From: Muribaculaceae bacterium Isolate-036 (Harlan)
GTDB taxonomy: Bacteria > Bacteroidota > Bacteroidia > Bacteroidales > Muribaculaceae
Reading direction: 5' to 3'
Assembly (NCBI GenBank): GCA_003833075.1
Contig: RIAY01000001.1
Span: 186,001-250,000 of the forward strand
DNA: 64,000 nt
Position numbers and translations under genes: made by a program. This document shows, in pieces, positions 46,037 through 55,400 of this stretch (its first letter is position 1; each line of letters begins with the position of its first letter). Below the pieces are notes generated by a model, which was not told where the DNA came from, did not search any database, and saw only the letters and a list, made by a program, of their open reading frames with translations.

Positions 46037-47872
46037 TCACTTGCTTTCAGGGGAATACTTTATTTTCAGCGTTTTAAAAATCATTAAATGAGTCAAACCT
46101 CGCAAATTAGCATTATTAAGCAAAGTCCGTTTCAAATGCCATTTAGCGGAGTCAAGTTTATTACGAGTATCATAATTCATAAGAAACATTATAGCCTCTA
46201 AACAAAATCCGGCATACAAATATCTTGCAAGCCTCAATTTCCTCAATTTCAAATTAGGATAATTATCTTTTAAAAGTTTAAAAAAGCCGTCACTATATAA
46301 ATCTATAATCAAATCATAGTATTCAAGCGAATGCTCAGATCTCATGTCTGCAATAATTTCCATCTGTAATTTTGACGGGACTTGATTTGCTGTTGTTTTA
46401 TTCGGAAACAAAAATATGTCTTTACATAACTTGTCAAGTCTTGACAACCTTTTCTTTACCAGATAACGTTCCTCTTTTGTTAATGATCCAATCTCTCCTG
46501 ATATGTTTTTGGTGAGGCTTTCTGATAAATTTTTACAATCCAATTGAAGCGAGACAATCTGCTTCTTCAATTCATCTGCCTTCTCGATAGCAGATAGTCT
46601 ATCCAAACGAAGCAAATTATTGTCGTCTGTTAGATTTTTAACGTCAATTCGCAACAATTCCGTTTGCTCGGATAATGATGTTATTTCGGAATCTTTCTTT
46701 TTAGCCACTTTTCTGCCAAACCAGATAATTAATATGATTATCCCGGTCAACCCCAATATTCCTAATGTTGTCAACAGAGTTTGATATGCGCTTTCTGATT
46801 TTATATCATAAAGTTCAGATGTATAATTTTCTGTAATGTCGGAAAGAGGTATTCCGATAAGAGCGTCATTTGAAATATCTGTCAGAACATTATTATAATG
46901 TGTTGAAAATCTCAATATACTGTCTTTATTCCCTTCAATCCCTGCCATCAAATTTTCGAGCATGGCAACATATAGAGTGTCAGCCCTATAATCGAGATTG
47001 GTCTTCGCGGAATCCAAAAATTGTCTACCAGCTGTAAGATTGTGTTTTCTTAGGTATGATTCGGATAACCTGCACCAATTGTAGGCTTTCATATCGTACC
47101 CGTCCGCCATCAGGTTTCTGTATATGGCTATACAGCTGTCCGACATTCCCGACTTACTGAGTGCCTGAGCTTTATTAATCAAAATTAAATGACGAAAAGA
47201 TGAATCATCAAGCATTAACAAAGAGTCTGAATTATTACAAAGCTCAATAACAGATTCATATTCTTTGTTGTTATTCAAAGCCTCAGCTATATATACAGTC
47301 ATCCATGACGAACGCTCATGAGAAGAATCTGAAACCGCTTTCTCATATTGCAGAAATGCATCTTGGGCTTTATGGGCATAATCCAATTCCTCCGGAAACA
47401 TACATATGCATTTGTATATATCTGATAATAAACGAGCTGACATGCCTTGATAAAACCAGTCACTCTGTTCGCATGCCATGTTATAACATTTTGATATTAT
47501 TGGAATTGATTGTCTTAAAGAATCTCTGCAATAAGTTGCATATCCGTAATAATACAGAGCCTGTGTTTCCTCGCTGTTGTTTTTGCCTTGATAAAAATCG
47601 ACAGCCTTGAGAATCAGCCTGTCATCGGCAGGGTCAATGTAATTTTTATCCTGTGCTTTTGTCAGCAGGAGCGCATAACGGGCGAAATGCTCCTCATTCA
47701 GACCGACAGTGTCGATTTTTTCTATCAAAGACAAGGCAGAGTCCGGATGTTCCGTCATCAATGCGTCGGCAGAGTCAAGAATTCTGTCGGCTTCTTTATT
47801 TTTGCGGTCACCGCACGCAACCATAGTCACCAAAACCAATGTGACTGACAAATATCTGATAAAAGCCTGCAT
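46037..47872 (-). CDS. TPR-transmembrane-HTH regulatory protein
   Basis: A 611-residue protein. A signal or lipobox sequence (VTMVAC, C20) leads to helical TPR-like repeats (about 30-340), a membrane helix (about 366-386, LLTTLGILGLTGIIILIIWF), a coiled coil (about 395-455) and a C-terminal region (about 480-611). The segment YPNLKLRKLRLARYLYAGFC, followed by AIMFLMNYDTRNKLDSAKWH, resembles a LuxR-type HTH. This is the architecture of Bacteroidetes membrane regulators next to NVEAL/propeller operons. Having both a lipobox and a membrane helix is odd. It has its own promoter, faces the same way as the island, and probably controls it. Confidence 0.72.
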   Translation of the reverse strand: MQAFIRYLSVTLVLVTMVACGDRKNKEADRILDSADALMTEHPDSALSLIEKIDTVGLNEEHFARYALLLTKAQDKNYIDPADDRLILKAVDFYQGKNNSEETQALYYYGYATYCRDSLRQSIPIISKCYNMACEQSDWFYQGMSARLLSDIYKCICMFPEELDYAHKAQDAFLQYEKAVSDSSHERSSWMTVYIAEALNNNKEYESVIELCNNSDSLLMLDDSSFRHLILINKAQALSKSGMSDSCIAIYRNLMADGYDMKAYNWCRLSESYLRKHNLTAGRQFLDSAKTNLDYRADTLYVAMLENLMAGIEGNKDSILRFSTHYNNVLTDISNDALIGIPLSDITENYTSELYDIKSESAYQTLLTTLGILGLTGIIILIIWFGRKVAKKKDSEITSLSEQTELLRIDVKNLTDDNNLLRLDRLSAIEKADELKKQIVSLQLDCKNLSESLTKNISGEIGSLTKEERYLVKKRLSRLDKLCKDIFLFPNKTTANQVPSKLQMEIIADMRSEHSLEYYDLIIDLYSDGFFKLLKDNYPNLKLRKLRLARYLYAGFCLEAIMFLMNYDTRNKLDSAKWHLKRTLLNNANLRGLTHLMIFKTLKIKYSPESK

Positions 47873-47897
47873 ATTTCTCTTTTGTACAAATTCTTCA

Positions 47898-47905
47898 CAA
47901 ATGTA
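47898..47905 (-). promoter_or_regulatory. -7 box of the TPR-HTH regulator gene
   Basis: TACATTTG on the minus strand, an exact TAnnTTTG 26 bp before the start. No TTG at the right distance; GTG near 47927 is the nearest candidate. Confidence 0.5.
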
Positions 47906-47935
47906 GATATAAATCGTGAGATTTATACACCGGCA

Positions 47936-47964
47936 GAATAAAAATCAAGGCTGAAGCCTTGATT
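47936..47964 (-). terminator. Intrinsic terminator after the acyltransferase gene
   Basis: Minus-strand 9-bp perfect stem (AATCAAGGC at 47956-47964 and its complement at 47943-47951), TTCA loop, then a T run. It closes the obg-acyltransferase unit 140 bp past its last stop. Confidence 0.75.
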
Positions 47965-48105
47965 CCTGTTCCCTCCTGCGTGCTCTAAGTCATTTTTTGG
48001 AAAGACCTACGGAGTGCTTACTCCCGATCTCCGTAAGATGTGTAACGACATGGTTGACAGAGATGTCAAGGTTGTAGATAAAGTATAGAGGGAAACCGGC
48101 ACGTT

Positions 48106-48942
48106 TCAAAAGTTTGTGTCGCAGAGGGAGTAGACGGTGTCCTTGATGTCTTCGGCTATTGCTGCCTGCGGTTTGCCGGCGAAGATGAGCGACTGCCAGG
48201 GGATGGGTTTGCCGAAGACCACCGTGAAATCTTTTCCGCGGGCGTTGCAGAGCTCGGAGGGGAGGAGTGCCTGCTCGATGTTTATCCGGAGTCCCAGCTT
48301 CTTGCGGCGGCGTGCCGTTTTGTAGAATCTTTGCGAGTTCTCTCCAATGAAATGCACCGGTATGATGTCGCGTTTGTATTCGACAGCCTTGGCTATGAAC
48401 GATTTGTTCCATTTGAGATCGCGGACCTCGCCGTTGTCTCCGAGGCGCGAGCAAAGTCCGGCGGGGAATATTATTATCTGTCGGTCAGAAGCGTATGCGT
48501 CGTTGATGGCGCGTGCCGCCCCGCGACCCTGCGAGCCGTATTTGTTGACGGGGAGGAATACCGGGCGCAACGGTTCCACATTCATCAGCATGTCGTTGAC
48601 CAGAAAACGGATCCCCTCGTCGCCGTATTTCTTTCCAAGCAAGGCGATAAGCCCTATTCCGTCGAGTCCGCCGAGAGGATGGTTGGAGGCGAATATGAAG
48701 CGACCGCCGGAAGGGATGTTCTCCATTCCGACGGGTTTGAGCGTCACGTTGAAATAATCATAGACACCGGCGGCAAATTCCGCCCCCTCTTTGGGATATG
48801 TCTTTTCAAGCACCTCGTTCAGTTCGTCCTGATGTATGAGTCGTTCAAGGGCGTTGAGCACGAAGCCCGGGATGAGTTTCCCCCTGAACCCTCCCACGCG
48901 GCTGCGTATGATGCCGGTAAGGTCGATTTTCAGAAGTTCCAT
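48106..48942 (-). CDS. PlsC-like lysophospholipid/glycerol acyltransferase
   Basis: A 278-residue acyltransferase acting at the inner membrane. The acceptor motif is SNHPLGGLDGIGLI (His-Asp with a five-residue spacer, the form seen in this Bacteroidetes subgroup) and the phosphate-binding block is LPVNKYGSQGRGAARA. IIIFPAGLCSRLGD takes the place of FPEG. VVFGKPIPWQSL is near the end. It resembles acyltransferase domains near ornithine-lipid genes; substrate unproven. It starts 1 bp after the obg stop, so the two are co-translated. Confidence 0.8.
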   Translation of the reverse strand: MELLKIDLTGIIRSRVGGFRGKLIPGFVLNALERLIHQDELNEVLEKTYPKEGAEFAAGVYDYFNVTLKPVGMENIPSGGRFIFASNHPLGGLDGIGLIALLGKKYGDEGIRFLVNDMLMNVEPLRPVFLPVNKYGSQGRGAARAINDAYASDRQIIIFPAGLCSRLGDNGEVRDLKWNKSFIAKAVEYKRDIIPVHFIGENSQRFYKTARRRKKLGLRINIEQALLPSELCNARGKDFTVVFGKPIPWQSLIFAGKPQAAIAEDIKDTVYSLCDTNF

Positions 48943-48943
48943 G

Positions 48944-50116
48944 TCAATCGGGGTTTACAGAAGATTCCTCGTCCCAGAACTCCTCGTTCCAGTCTTCGTC
49001 GGTCATGTTTGAGAAATCATCGTCTTCCGGTTCGTCCTGTTCGAAGATGAAGTCATCTTCCTCCTGCACGCGATGGCGCATGTCGAGTTTTCTGTGGGTT
49101 ATCGTGAAATTGTTTTTATTCTCTTCAGAATTTATTTCTCTCCATAGGAGATCCTTCAGTTCGGTCAGCCCCTGGCCTGTAACCGCCGAGATGAATACGG
49201 CAGGCACACCCTCCGGAAGCTCTTTTGCGAGTTCATCGCGCAGTTCGTCATCGAGCATGTCGGACTTGGAGATAGCAAGCACACGGCTTTTGTCGGCGAG
49301 TTCCGGGTTGAACTCCTTCAGTTCGTTAAGCAGAATCTCATAATCCTTGCGGATGTCGTCGGAATCGGCGGGAACCATGAAAAGCAGCACCGCGTTGCGC
49401 TCTATATGTCTCAGGAATCTCAGACCGAGACCTTTCCCTTCGCTTGCACCCTCGATGATTCCCGGAATATCCGCCATCACGAAAGACCTGTCGCCACGGT
49501 AGTCAACGATTCCCAGACTCGGCTCCATGGTAGTGAATGGGTAGTCGGCTATTTTCGGTTTGGCGGCGGAAATTGCCGACAGAAGGGTAGACTTCCCGGC
49601 ATTCGGGAAACCTACAAGCCCGACATCTCCGAGGAGCTTCAGCTCCAGCACCACAGCCTTCTCGATTGACGGCTGCCCCGGCTGCGCATATCTCGGCGCA
49701 CGGTTTGTGGCGGTAGCGAAATGCCAGTTGCCGAGTCCCCCCTTGCCGCCGCGCAGGAGTTTTATTTCCTCGCCGTCTTCCGTCACCTCGCAAAGAAAAT
49801 CGCCTGTCTCCGCATCGAAGACAGTGGTGCCTACGGGCACTTCGATTATCTGGTCCTCGCCGTCTTTTCCCGAGGAGCGGTTCTCGCCGCCGCTCTGTCC
49901 GTTGGTCGCAAACACATGCCGGCGGTAGCGGAGGGGGAGAAGTGTCCACATGTGGCGGTTGCCTTTCAGGATGATATGTCCGCCGCGTCCTCCGTCACCT
50001 CCGTCCGGTCCCCCTTTCGGAACATACTTCGCTCTGTGGAAATGGCGAGAGCCTGCGCCACCCTTGCCGCTGCGGCAAAGGATCTTAACGTAATCTATGA
50101 AGTTTGAATCAGCCAT
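48944..50116 (-). CDS. obg: GTPase Obg
   Basis: A 390-residue ribosome-associated GTPase. The glycine-rich Obg domain (about 5-160) contains [19 protein letters not shown] and [20 protein letters not shown]. The G domain has the P-loop [14 protein letters not shown], the switch region [11 protein letters not shown], the DIPG motif in [11 protein letters not shown], and SKSD. The C-terminus is a long acidic tail ([13 protein letters not shown]). The start at 50116 gives [17 protein letters not shown]; the frame continues upstream without support. In related genomes adk often precedes obg; here a nucleotidyltransferase gene does. Confidence 0.96.
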   Translation of the reverse strand: MADSNFIDYVKILCRSGKGGAGSRHFHRAKYVPKGGPDGGDGGRGGHIILKGNRHMWTLLPLRYRRHVFATNGQSGGENRSSGKDGEDQIIEVPVGTTVFDAETGDFLCEVTEDGEEIKLLRGGKGGLGNWHFATATNRAPRYAQPGQPSIEKAVVLELKLLGDVGLVGFPNAGKSTLLSAISAAKPKIADYPFTTMEPSLGIVDYRGDRSFVMADIPGIIEGASEGKGLGLRFLRHIERNAVLLFMVPADSDDIRKDYEILLNELKEFNPELADKSRVLAISKSDMLDDELRDELAKELPEGVPAVFISAVTGQGLTELKDLLWREINSEENKNNFTITHRKLDMRHRVQEEDDFIFEQDEPEDDDFSNMTDEDWNEEFWDEESSVNPD

Positions 50117-50145
50117 TGTTTTGAGATTTAAAGAACAATAGGAAT

Positions 50146-50162
50146 CGTGTTTGGGAAACACG
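50146..50162 (-). terminator. Small hairpin between the nucleotidyltransferase gene and obg
   Basis: CGTGTTT-GGG-AAACACG, 7-bp perfect stem. No T run directly after, so at best a weak terminator or a leader hairpin of obg. Confidence 0.4.
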
Positions 50163-50186
50163 ACGCCAAATTACCGGCAACGCCGG

Positions 50187-51239
50187 TCAGGAGAGGAGTT
50201 CGTTTGCCGCACGGTAGTCATCGGGAGAGCCTATGTCTATCCATCTTCCCTCGATAGGGAAACACTCCACTTTGAGTCCGTCGGCAATCAGAGACTCTAT
50301 AAAGTTCGGAGCGTCAAGATATTCACCCTTGGTGATGCGTTCAAGAAGCTCTCTCCGCATCATATAAACGCCTCCGTTTATGAAATAGTTGTAGGTGGGT
50401 TTCTCCTCGAGTCCTGTCACTTCCGACCCCTTTGTACGCATTATCGCGAAAGGCACCGACACAGTATACGGCACCGCTCCCATAGTCAGATGCGCTCCCG
50501 ATTCGGTGTGCGTCCGCCACATCTTTTCGAAATCCAGATTTGTCAGAAGGTCGGAATTCATCACCAGAATATTGTCATGGCGCAGTCCCTCCACAAGCGC
50601 GAGGCTGCCGAGCGTCCCGAGTCGTTTGGGTTCAAGCACGCATGTCACATCCGCATGATTGTCCGTTTCCTTTGCGTTGCGTATTCTGAAATGTTCCTCT
50701 ATCCTGTTGTGGAGGTAGTTGACTGTCACGAAAATATTTCTTACGCCGTATTCCTCAAGCATTTCGATATTACGGTCAATTATGGGCTTGCCGCCTACCG
50801 CAAGTAGCGGCTTGGGTATTGACAGGGTTAGAGGACGCAGTCTTTCACCCCGTCCTCCCGCCATAAGCACTACATCTATTGGAAGCAAAGCTTTAAGGCG
50901 TGTCAAATCTATTATGTCAGAGATATGACCGTCATCTGTCACCGGCAACAGGCACAGATGACGTCTCTTACCTTCCGCCACTTTCTCTGCGGGATCATCG
51001 TCTTTTTCGATGGCGGTGAATGACCTGTTCATAGCTTCAGCGACGGGAGTCTCAAGTGATATTCCCCTGAGCAACGCGCGTCTGATGTCTCCTCCGGTTA
51101 CAGTGCCTTGCAGTCTGTCTTCGGCATCTGTAGCGAACAGAACCATCGTCTTTCCCGACAGAGTGTCGAGGCGGTCGAGCGCGTATTTCACCGAATCTAC
51201 GGTGCGGATAATATGGCGTTTGATTGATTCCTGTGTCAT
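50187..51239 (-). CDS. CBS-domain sugar nucleotidyltransferase
   Basis: A 350-residue cytoplasmic protein. Two CBS motifs cover about 1-115 (TGGDIRRALLRGISLETPVAE). A nucleotidyltransferase domain covers about 120-350, with the NTP-binding signature VVLMAGGRGERLRPLTLSIPKP and VMNSDLLTNLDF. The C-terminal INGGVYMMRRELLERI and GRWIDIGSPDDY are typical of sugar-1-phosphate nucleotidyltransferases that make activated sugars for surface polysaccharide. The fused CBS pair suggests adenine-nucleotide regulation. No sugar pathway genes are adjacent, so the exact sugar is unknown. Confidence 0.85.
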   Translation of the reverse strand: MTQESIKRHIIRTVDSVKYALDRLDTLSGKTMVLFATDAEDRLQGTVTGGDIRRALLRGISLETPVAEAMNRSFTAIEKDDDPAEKVAEGKRRHLCLLPVTDDGHISDIIDLTRLKALLPIDVVLMAGGRGERLRPLTLSIPKPLLAVGGKPIIDRNIEMLEEYGVRNIFVTVNYLHNRIEEHFRIRNAKETDNHADVTCVLEPKRLGTLGSLALVEGLRHDNILVMNSDLLTNLDFEKMWRTHTESGAHLTMGAVPYTVSVPFAIMRTKGSEVTGLEEKPTYNYFINGGVYMMRRELLERITKGEYLDAPNFIESLIADGLKVECFPIEGRWIDIGSPDDYRAANELLS

Positions 51240-51276
51240 TATATTGTTGGATAGGGTGTTTCTTTTGATTGTCGGT

Positions 51277-52191
51277 TTATATGGTTTCCGCCAGCAGTTC
51301 TTCGTATAGCCTCATGCTCTGCCGCAGTTCATCCGTCACCATAACCTGCAGCTCTTTCGGCGCAAGCACCGTCACACCTGAGCCATATCCGAGAAGCTCA
51401 TGCACAAGCTCATAGTTCAGTTTGAGCTTGTAGGTGAAAATCGAATAACTGTCGTGAATCTCCTCCTGCTGCGAATGGTGGAGAGGAAGAGCGCGGAAGT
51501 ATTTCGCCTGCTGGGGTGTCGCGCGAATCTTCACTATTCTTGGGGGAGCTTTCGAGAGAGTGATGCCTATGATGTTGTCGAAAAACTGCGACGGGTCGAG
51601 ATCTTCGGGCATAGTGAAGTTCTTGCTCATCAGCCTCATCTCTTTCACGCGGTCGAGGGCGTATGTGCGTATGTCGGCGGTTTTCTCGCGCAGTCCCACC
51701 ATATACCACCGTTGCTTGTAGCGTTTCACGAAATATGGGTGGAACAGGATGTCGCACTCCGCCCTTGAACGGTTGAACCCCGCGTATGTGAACACTATTT
51801 TCTCCGAAGAGCCGATAGCCTCAAGCACCGTAGGGAGGAACTCTCTTGCCGAAGGCACATCCTCCACAAGCACCCTGCCCGATGCCGCGTGGCTTTCTTT
51901 CATGGCGCTGTTTACGGCATAAGAATCGAGAAGCCAGTTTGTCAGCACCCTGTTGCTGTCGTCCTCCCCGGGGTCTATATAATACTCGCCGTTGCGGTTG
52001 CAGAGAATGTCAATATGGAAGTTTTCCTCTATGGCGCGCCTGTAATGGTAGAAAGTGCGCGGAGGAATGGGGTTGCCGTCGCTCAGGTGAGAGCGCATCC
52101 AGAGCCTGTCGATATCCTCGCGGGTGAGCCGTCCGTAACGGTTGAGGGTGTCGACAATCCATACATATCTGCTTATCAGGTCACGTGCCAT
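51277..52191 (-). CDS. WYL-domain transcriptional regulator
   Basis: A 304-residue protein. The start at 52191 gives MARDLISRYVWIVDTLNRYG; the upstream frame encodes a hydrophobic stretch that overlaps the promoter. An N-terminal winged-HTH-like region (about 10-75, LTREDIDRLWMRS and IPPRTFYHYRRAI) is followed by a WYL domain with KQRWYMVGLREKTADIRTYALDRV (about 185-210) and a C-terminal WCX-type region. WYL proteins bind nucleic acid or nucleotide ligands and often regulate defence or stress genes; no such partner is adjacent. It has a consensus promoter and is followed 38 bp on by the nucleotidyltransferase gene. Confidence 0.88.
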   Translation of the reverse strand: MARDLISRYVWIVDTLNRYGRLTREDIDRLWMRSHLSDGNPIPPRTFYHYRRAIEENFHIDILCNRNGEYYIDPGEDDSNRVLTNWLLDSYAVNSAMKESHAASGRVLVEDVPSAREFLPTVLEAIGSSEKIVFTYAGFNRSRAECDILFHPYFVKRYKQRWYMVGLREKTADIRTYALDRVKEMRLMSKNFTMPEDLDPSQFFDNIIGITLSKAPPRIVKIRATPQQAKYFRALPLHHSQQEEIHDSYSIFTYKLKLNYELVHELLGYGSGVTVLAPKELQVMVTDELRQSMRLYEELLAETI

Positions 52192-52228
52192 ATTCTGGTC
52201 CAATGAAGCTGCCGGAGCAAGTTCAATG

Positions 52229-52259
52229 CAAAAGTAACAAAAAAAGATGTAAGTGGCAA
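52229..52259 (-). promoter_or_regulatory. Promoter of the WYL gene
   Basis: On the minus strand TTG (52257-52259), 20 bp, TACTTTTG (52229-52236), about 38 bp before the start. Confidence 0.75.
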
Positions 52260-52261
52260 AA

Positions 52262-52287
52262 AAGAAAAAGGTCGACTCACGTCGACC
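52262..52287 (-). terminator. Intrinsic terminator after the giant secreted protein gene
   Basis: Minus-strand stem GGTCGAC/GTCGACC (7 bp, 52270-52287) with a GTGA tetraloop and a following T run. It separates this unit from the WYL promoter. Confidence 0.7.
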
Positions 52288-52422
52288 GAATTTCTTCAAT
52301 TAAAACAACAATAACAACTTTTTCAGAACGCTTATAGCAGTGTAAGATTTATTCATCTTACGTTACTATAACATCGTGTCGTCTGAAATGGTTCAGAGAC
52401 TGGTTGAATTTTATTAGAAATT

Positions 52423-52475
52423 TTTTACCGGTGCCCGGAAGAATGCGTAAGGCTGTTTTCAGGGCACCGGTAAAA
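52423..52475. repeat. 14-bp perfect inverted repeat just past the giant gene's stop
   Basis: TTTTACCGGTGCCC (52423-52436) and GGGCACCGGTAAAA (52462-52475), with a 25-nt loop. No T run follows on the minus strand, so it is more likely a 3' stabilising hairpin than a terminator. Confidence 0.6.
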
Positions 52476-52488
52476 TCGTGTATGTCGA

Positions 52489-55400
52489 TTACCTGCGTTT
52501 CATTATGGTAAGCGATTTCTTTCCGTTGCGGAGAATGTAGAGTCCGGGAGCAAGATCTCTTAAGGCATCGGCGGCTCTGACACCGGAGCGCAGGCATATG
52601 CCTCCGGTAGTGTATATGTCAACCAAGGAATCCGGGTCAGACAATACATTTTCTATGCCGGTAGGAATATCTTCATTTTCCGGATCGCTTAAAAGAAGAA
52701 GCGGGGCTGTAGCCAGCTCAGAGGGTATATAAGCATGATACGGCGGCATATCCTGAGCGCTTTCAAGCGGAACAAAAGCGTTGTCGCCATTGATTCCCCT
52801 GAGCATATAACTGCCGGGAGCAACGCTCTTTGTCATAAGCAGACCGGTGAGTATCTGTCCGCCGGGCATATATGAGTCTTCAGTATTGGTTGCCTTGCCC
52901 GAGAATTTGTATTTGTTCAGAGTCGGAACGGATGGTTCTTCGTCATTCTCCGCAACTGCCGATGAAGTTTCGGCAGTCTTAACGAAATATGGGGTGTTGG
53001 CTCCTATTTCCGTTACAGCGGATTCAGAAATCTCAATCACCTGATATTCGATGGCATCGGTTTCACCTTCCGGGGTGAATGTCTTGTTTGCAGATATATT
53101 CACCATCGAATAGGCTTCGAGACCTTCGGGCAGTTCCGCATCGAACGGCAGTATCAGGGTTCCGCAGGCGGGGGTCTCCATCGCCCATTCCAGAGGGAGG
53201 GCAGGCTCTTCGAGATATACTGGAGGCACAAGTGTCACTCCTTCAGTGCTACCGGTGGATATATAGACATGATAAGGCTCGACAAACTCGTGTTCGTAAG
53301 TGCCGTCATGATAGAAGAAGCCGACATTGCCCTCTGCGTCTGTATGGAGGTGATGGTCTGTTCCCTTGGCGGTGCTTTTTACGAGAGTGCCGGTCAGCAA
53401 GCCGTTTGTATAAGTGTCAGCCTTGTGGGTAGTCATGCCTGAGAATGTGTAATATCCGTCGGCATCGGCGACCGGTGCTGTTTTTCTCACACTTTTTGCA
53501 GAGGGTGCCGAAGTAGTCTTTTTTGTCACAAGATACGGAGTGTTTCCCTTTATGGTGTTTTCTGCCACAGTCGATATCGTGGCGATATGGTAGAAGTTGT
53601 TGTCTCCGGGAGTTGCCGACGGTTCGGAAGTCATGATGGAATGTATCTCCAGGTCGGCTGGAACCTCCGCGTCGAAAGGCAGGATAATTGTGCCGGTGTT
53701 CTCGCATTCCATTTTCCAGCGTACATCAATCCTGCGTCCTATAAGCGTGAGGTTGAAATTGTCAGCTTTGAACCATGGACCCATTACAAGCGGTTCGGTG
53801 TCTGTGTTGAAAGAGCCGTCTGCCGAGGGGTATATCCCGATACGGACATCGGTATTGTCTTCCTCGACGTCAAATTCCAGAGAAACCTCGTCGAATTTTG
53901 TCTTTGTGCCGGTTGTGATCATCTCGCTGTGAGAGTCTCCGGCTGCCAGATAGAATCTGTTGCCTTCGTCTGACGCGATGAGCGCCGACAGTCGGTAGCG
54001 TCCTGCGGGCATACCCTTTATGTCCTGATAAACCGGGTTGGACTTGTTGTTGTAATATGTGTTGAACAGGTAGTCGCCGTCAATGCCTTCTGTTCTATAT
54101 GTTTCGTTTTCATTTCCTTTAGTCACTTTGGTGTCGGCGGCATCCATCGACGATATGTTCCATCCTGTAAGGTCTCCGAGTTCGAAGCTGAAATTGCGGA
54201 TTGCGCCGCTCATGTCTGCGTCTGTTTCGGTCTGAGACAATACGAGAGCGCGGAATCGTGAGAATAACTCATCAATCTCCTTGCTGCCGTTAGTACCCAT
54301 CGGGTCTTCCTTGTGCTCGCTGTTGATGTGCTGCTCGATCAGATCTTCGTAATCGTGCGCATCCCACTGCGTGCGGTATTTATCGGGGAGGGTCGCCGCT
54401 ATGGAGGCTATGCGGCGTATTGCGGTCTGCAGCCTGTTGTAGAAATCACATGTCTTGAACTCGCCGTCATCGTGACGGTACAGGCGGAAATTGTCGGCTT
54501 TGTACCATGTCCCGGCAATGTCTACGAACTGATCCGTAGTATCGCCGCCTCTTATGGTGATTGTGACCTCCCGGGTATCTTTTGCCACATCGAATTCCAT
54601 GAAATAATCGGAACCGATGTTTGCAGCACGCTCCATGAGTTTGCCCTCTTTTTTGTCGTTTACCTGAATCCAGACGTGCTGACCCTGATCCGATGCGAGC
54701 GTCACCACAAGGCGATAATGACCCGAAGGGAGTCCCTGAATTGTCTGGCTTATCGGGGCTCCTTTGCCGTCGCGCCATGTGTTGAAAATGTAATTCCCGT
54801 TTGCCGCGGAGGTGGCATAGGTTGGATTCGAGAGTTCTTTGACCCCCATCTCTCCTTCCAGAATGGTTGACCATCCGAGAGTGTTGCCGAACTCGAAGTC
54901 AGGATTTATAATGGCGTGTGTGTAATCCGCGCCTCCTGTCTCGACCGGCTGGCTGAAAACTTTTTCGCGCAGCAGGCTGTAGATTTCGTTGAATTCCTTC
55001 ATTCCGTCTCCCTCGATAGAAAGATTGTCCAGCATTTCCTGATATTTTGACAGATCCCAGCCATCGGAATAAGGCGACCCCATCTCGTTTACACGTTCTG
55101 TCGCGTCTCTTATTGCGAGAGATACAATGTCAAAGGCGGCTACCGCGTCTTCGTCCGCGATCCGGGTGATGGTGAAATTGTCGGCAGAGAATGCGCCGTC
55201 GGCTTTGACTCCGATGGTCTCGGTGCCTTTGCTGATAATAAAGCGCAAAGATACTTCCTGCATACCATCGCCCTGAGCCGGCGCGCTGGTAAGAGTGCCT
55301 GCCGTCAGGGAAGCCCCCGAAGAAACGGAAGCCTTGAGTTCATACACTCCCGCAGGCATAGTGACCTGTATTGTCTGGGATATAGCGCCTCCGTCGGCAC

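Noticed and set aside
49503-49949. 148-codon minus-strand open frame inside obg, and 47990-48454 inside the acyltransferase gene
   Set aside because: Alternate-frame shadows, Arg/Pro-rich from GC-rich codons of the real genes.
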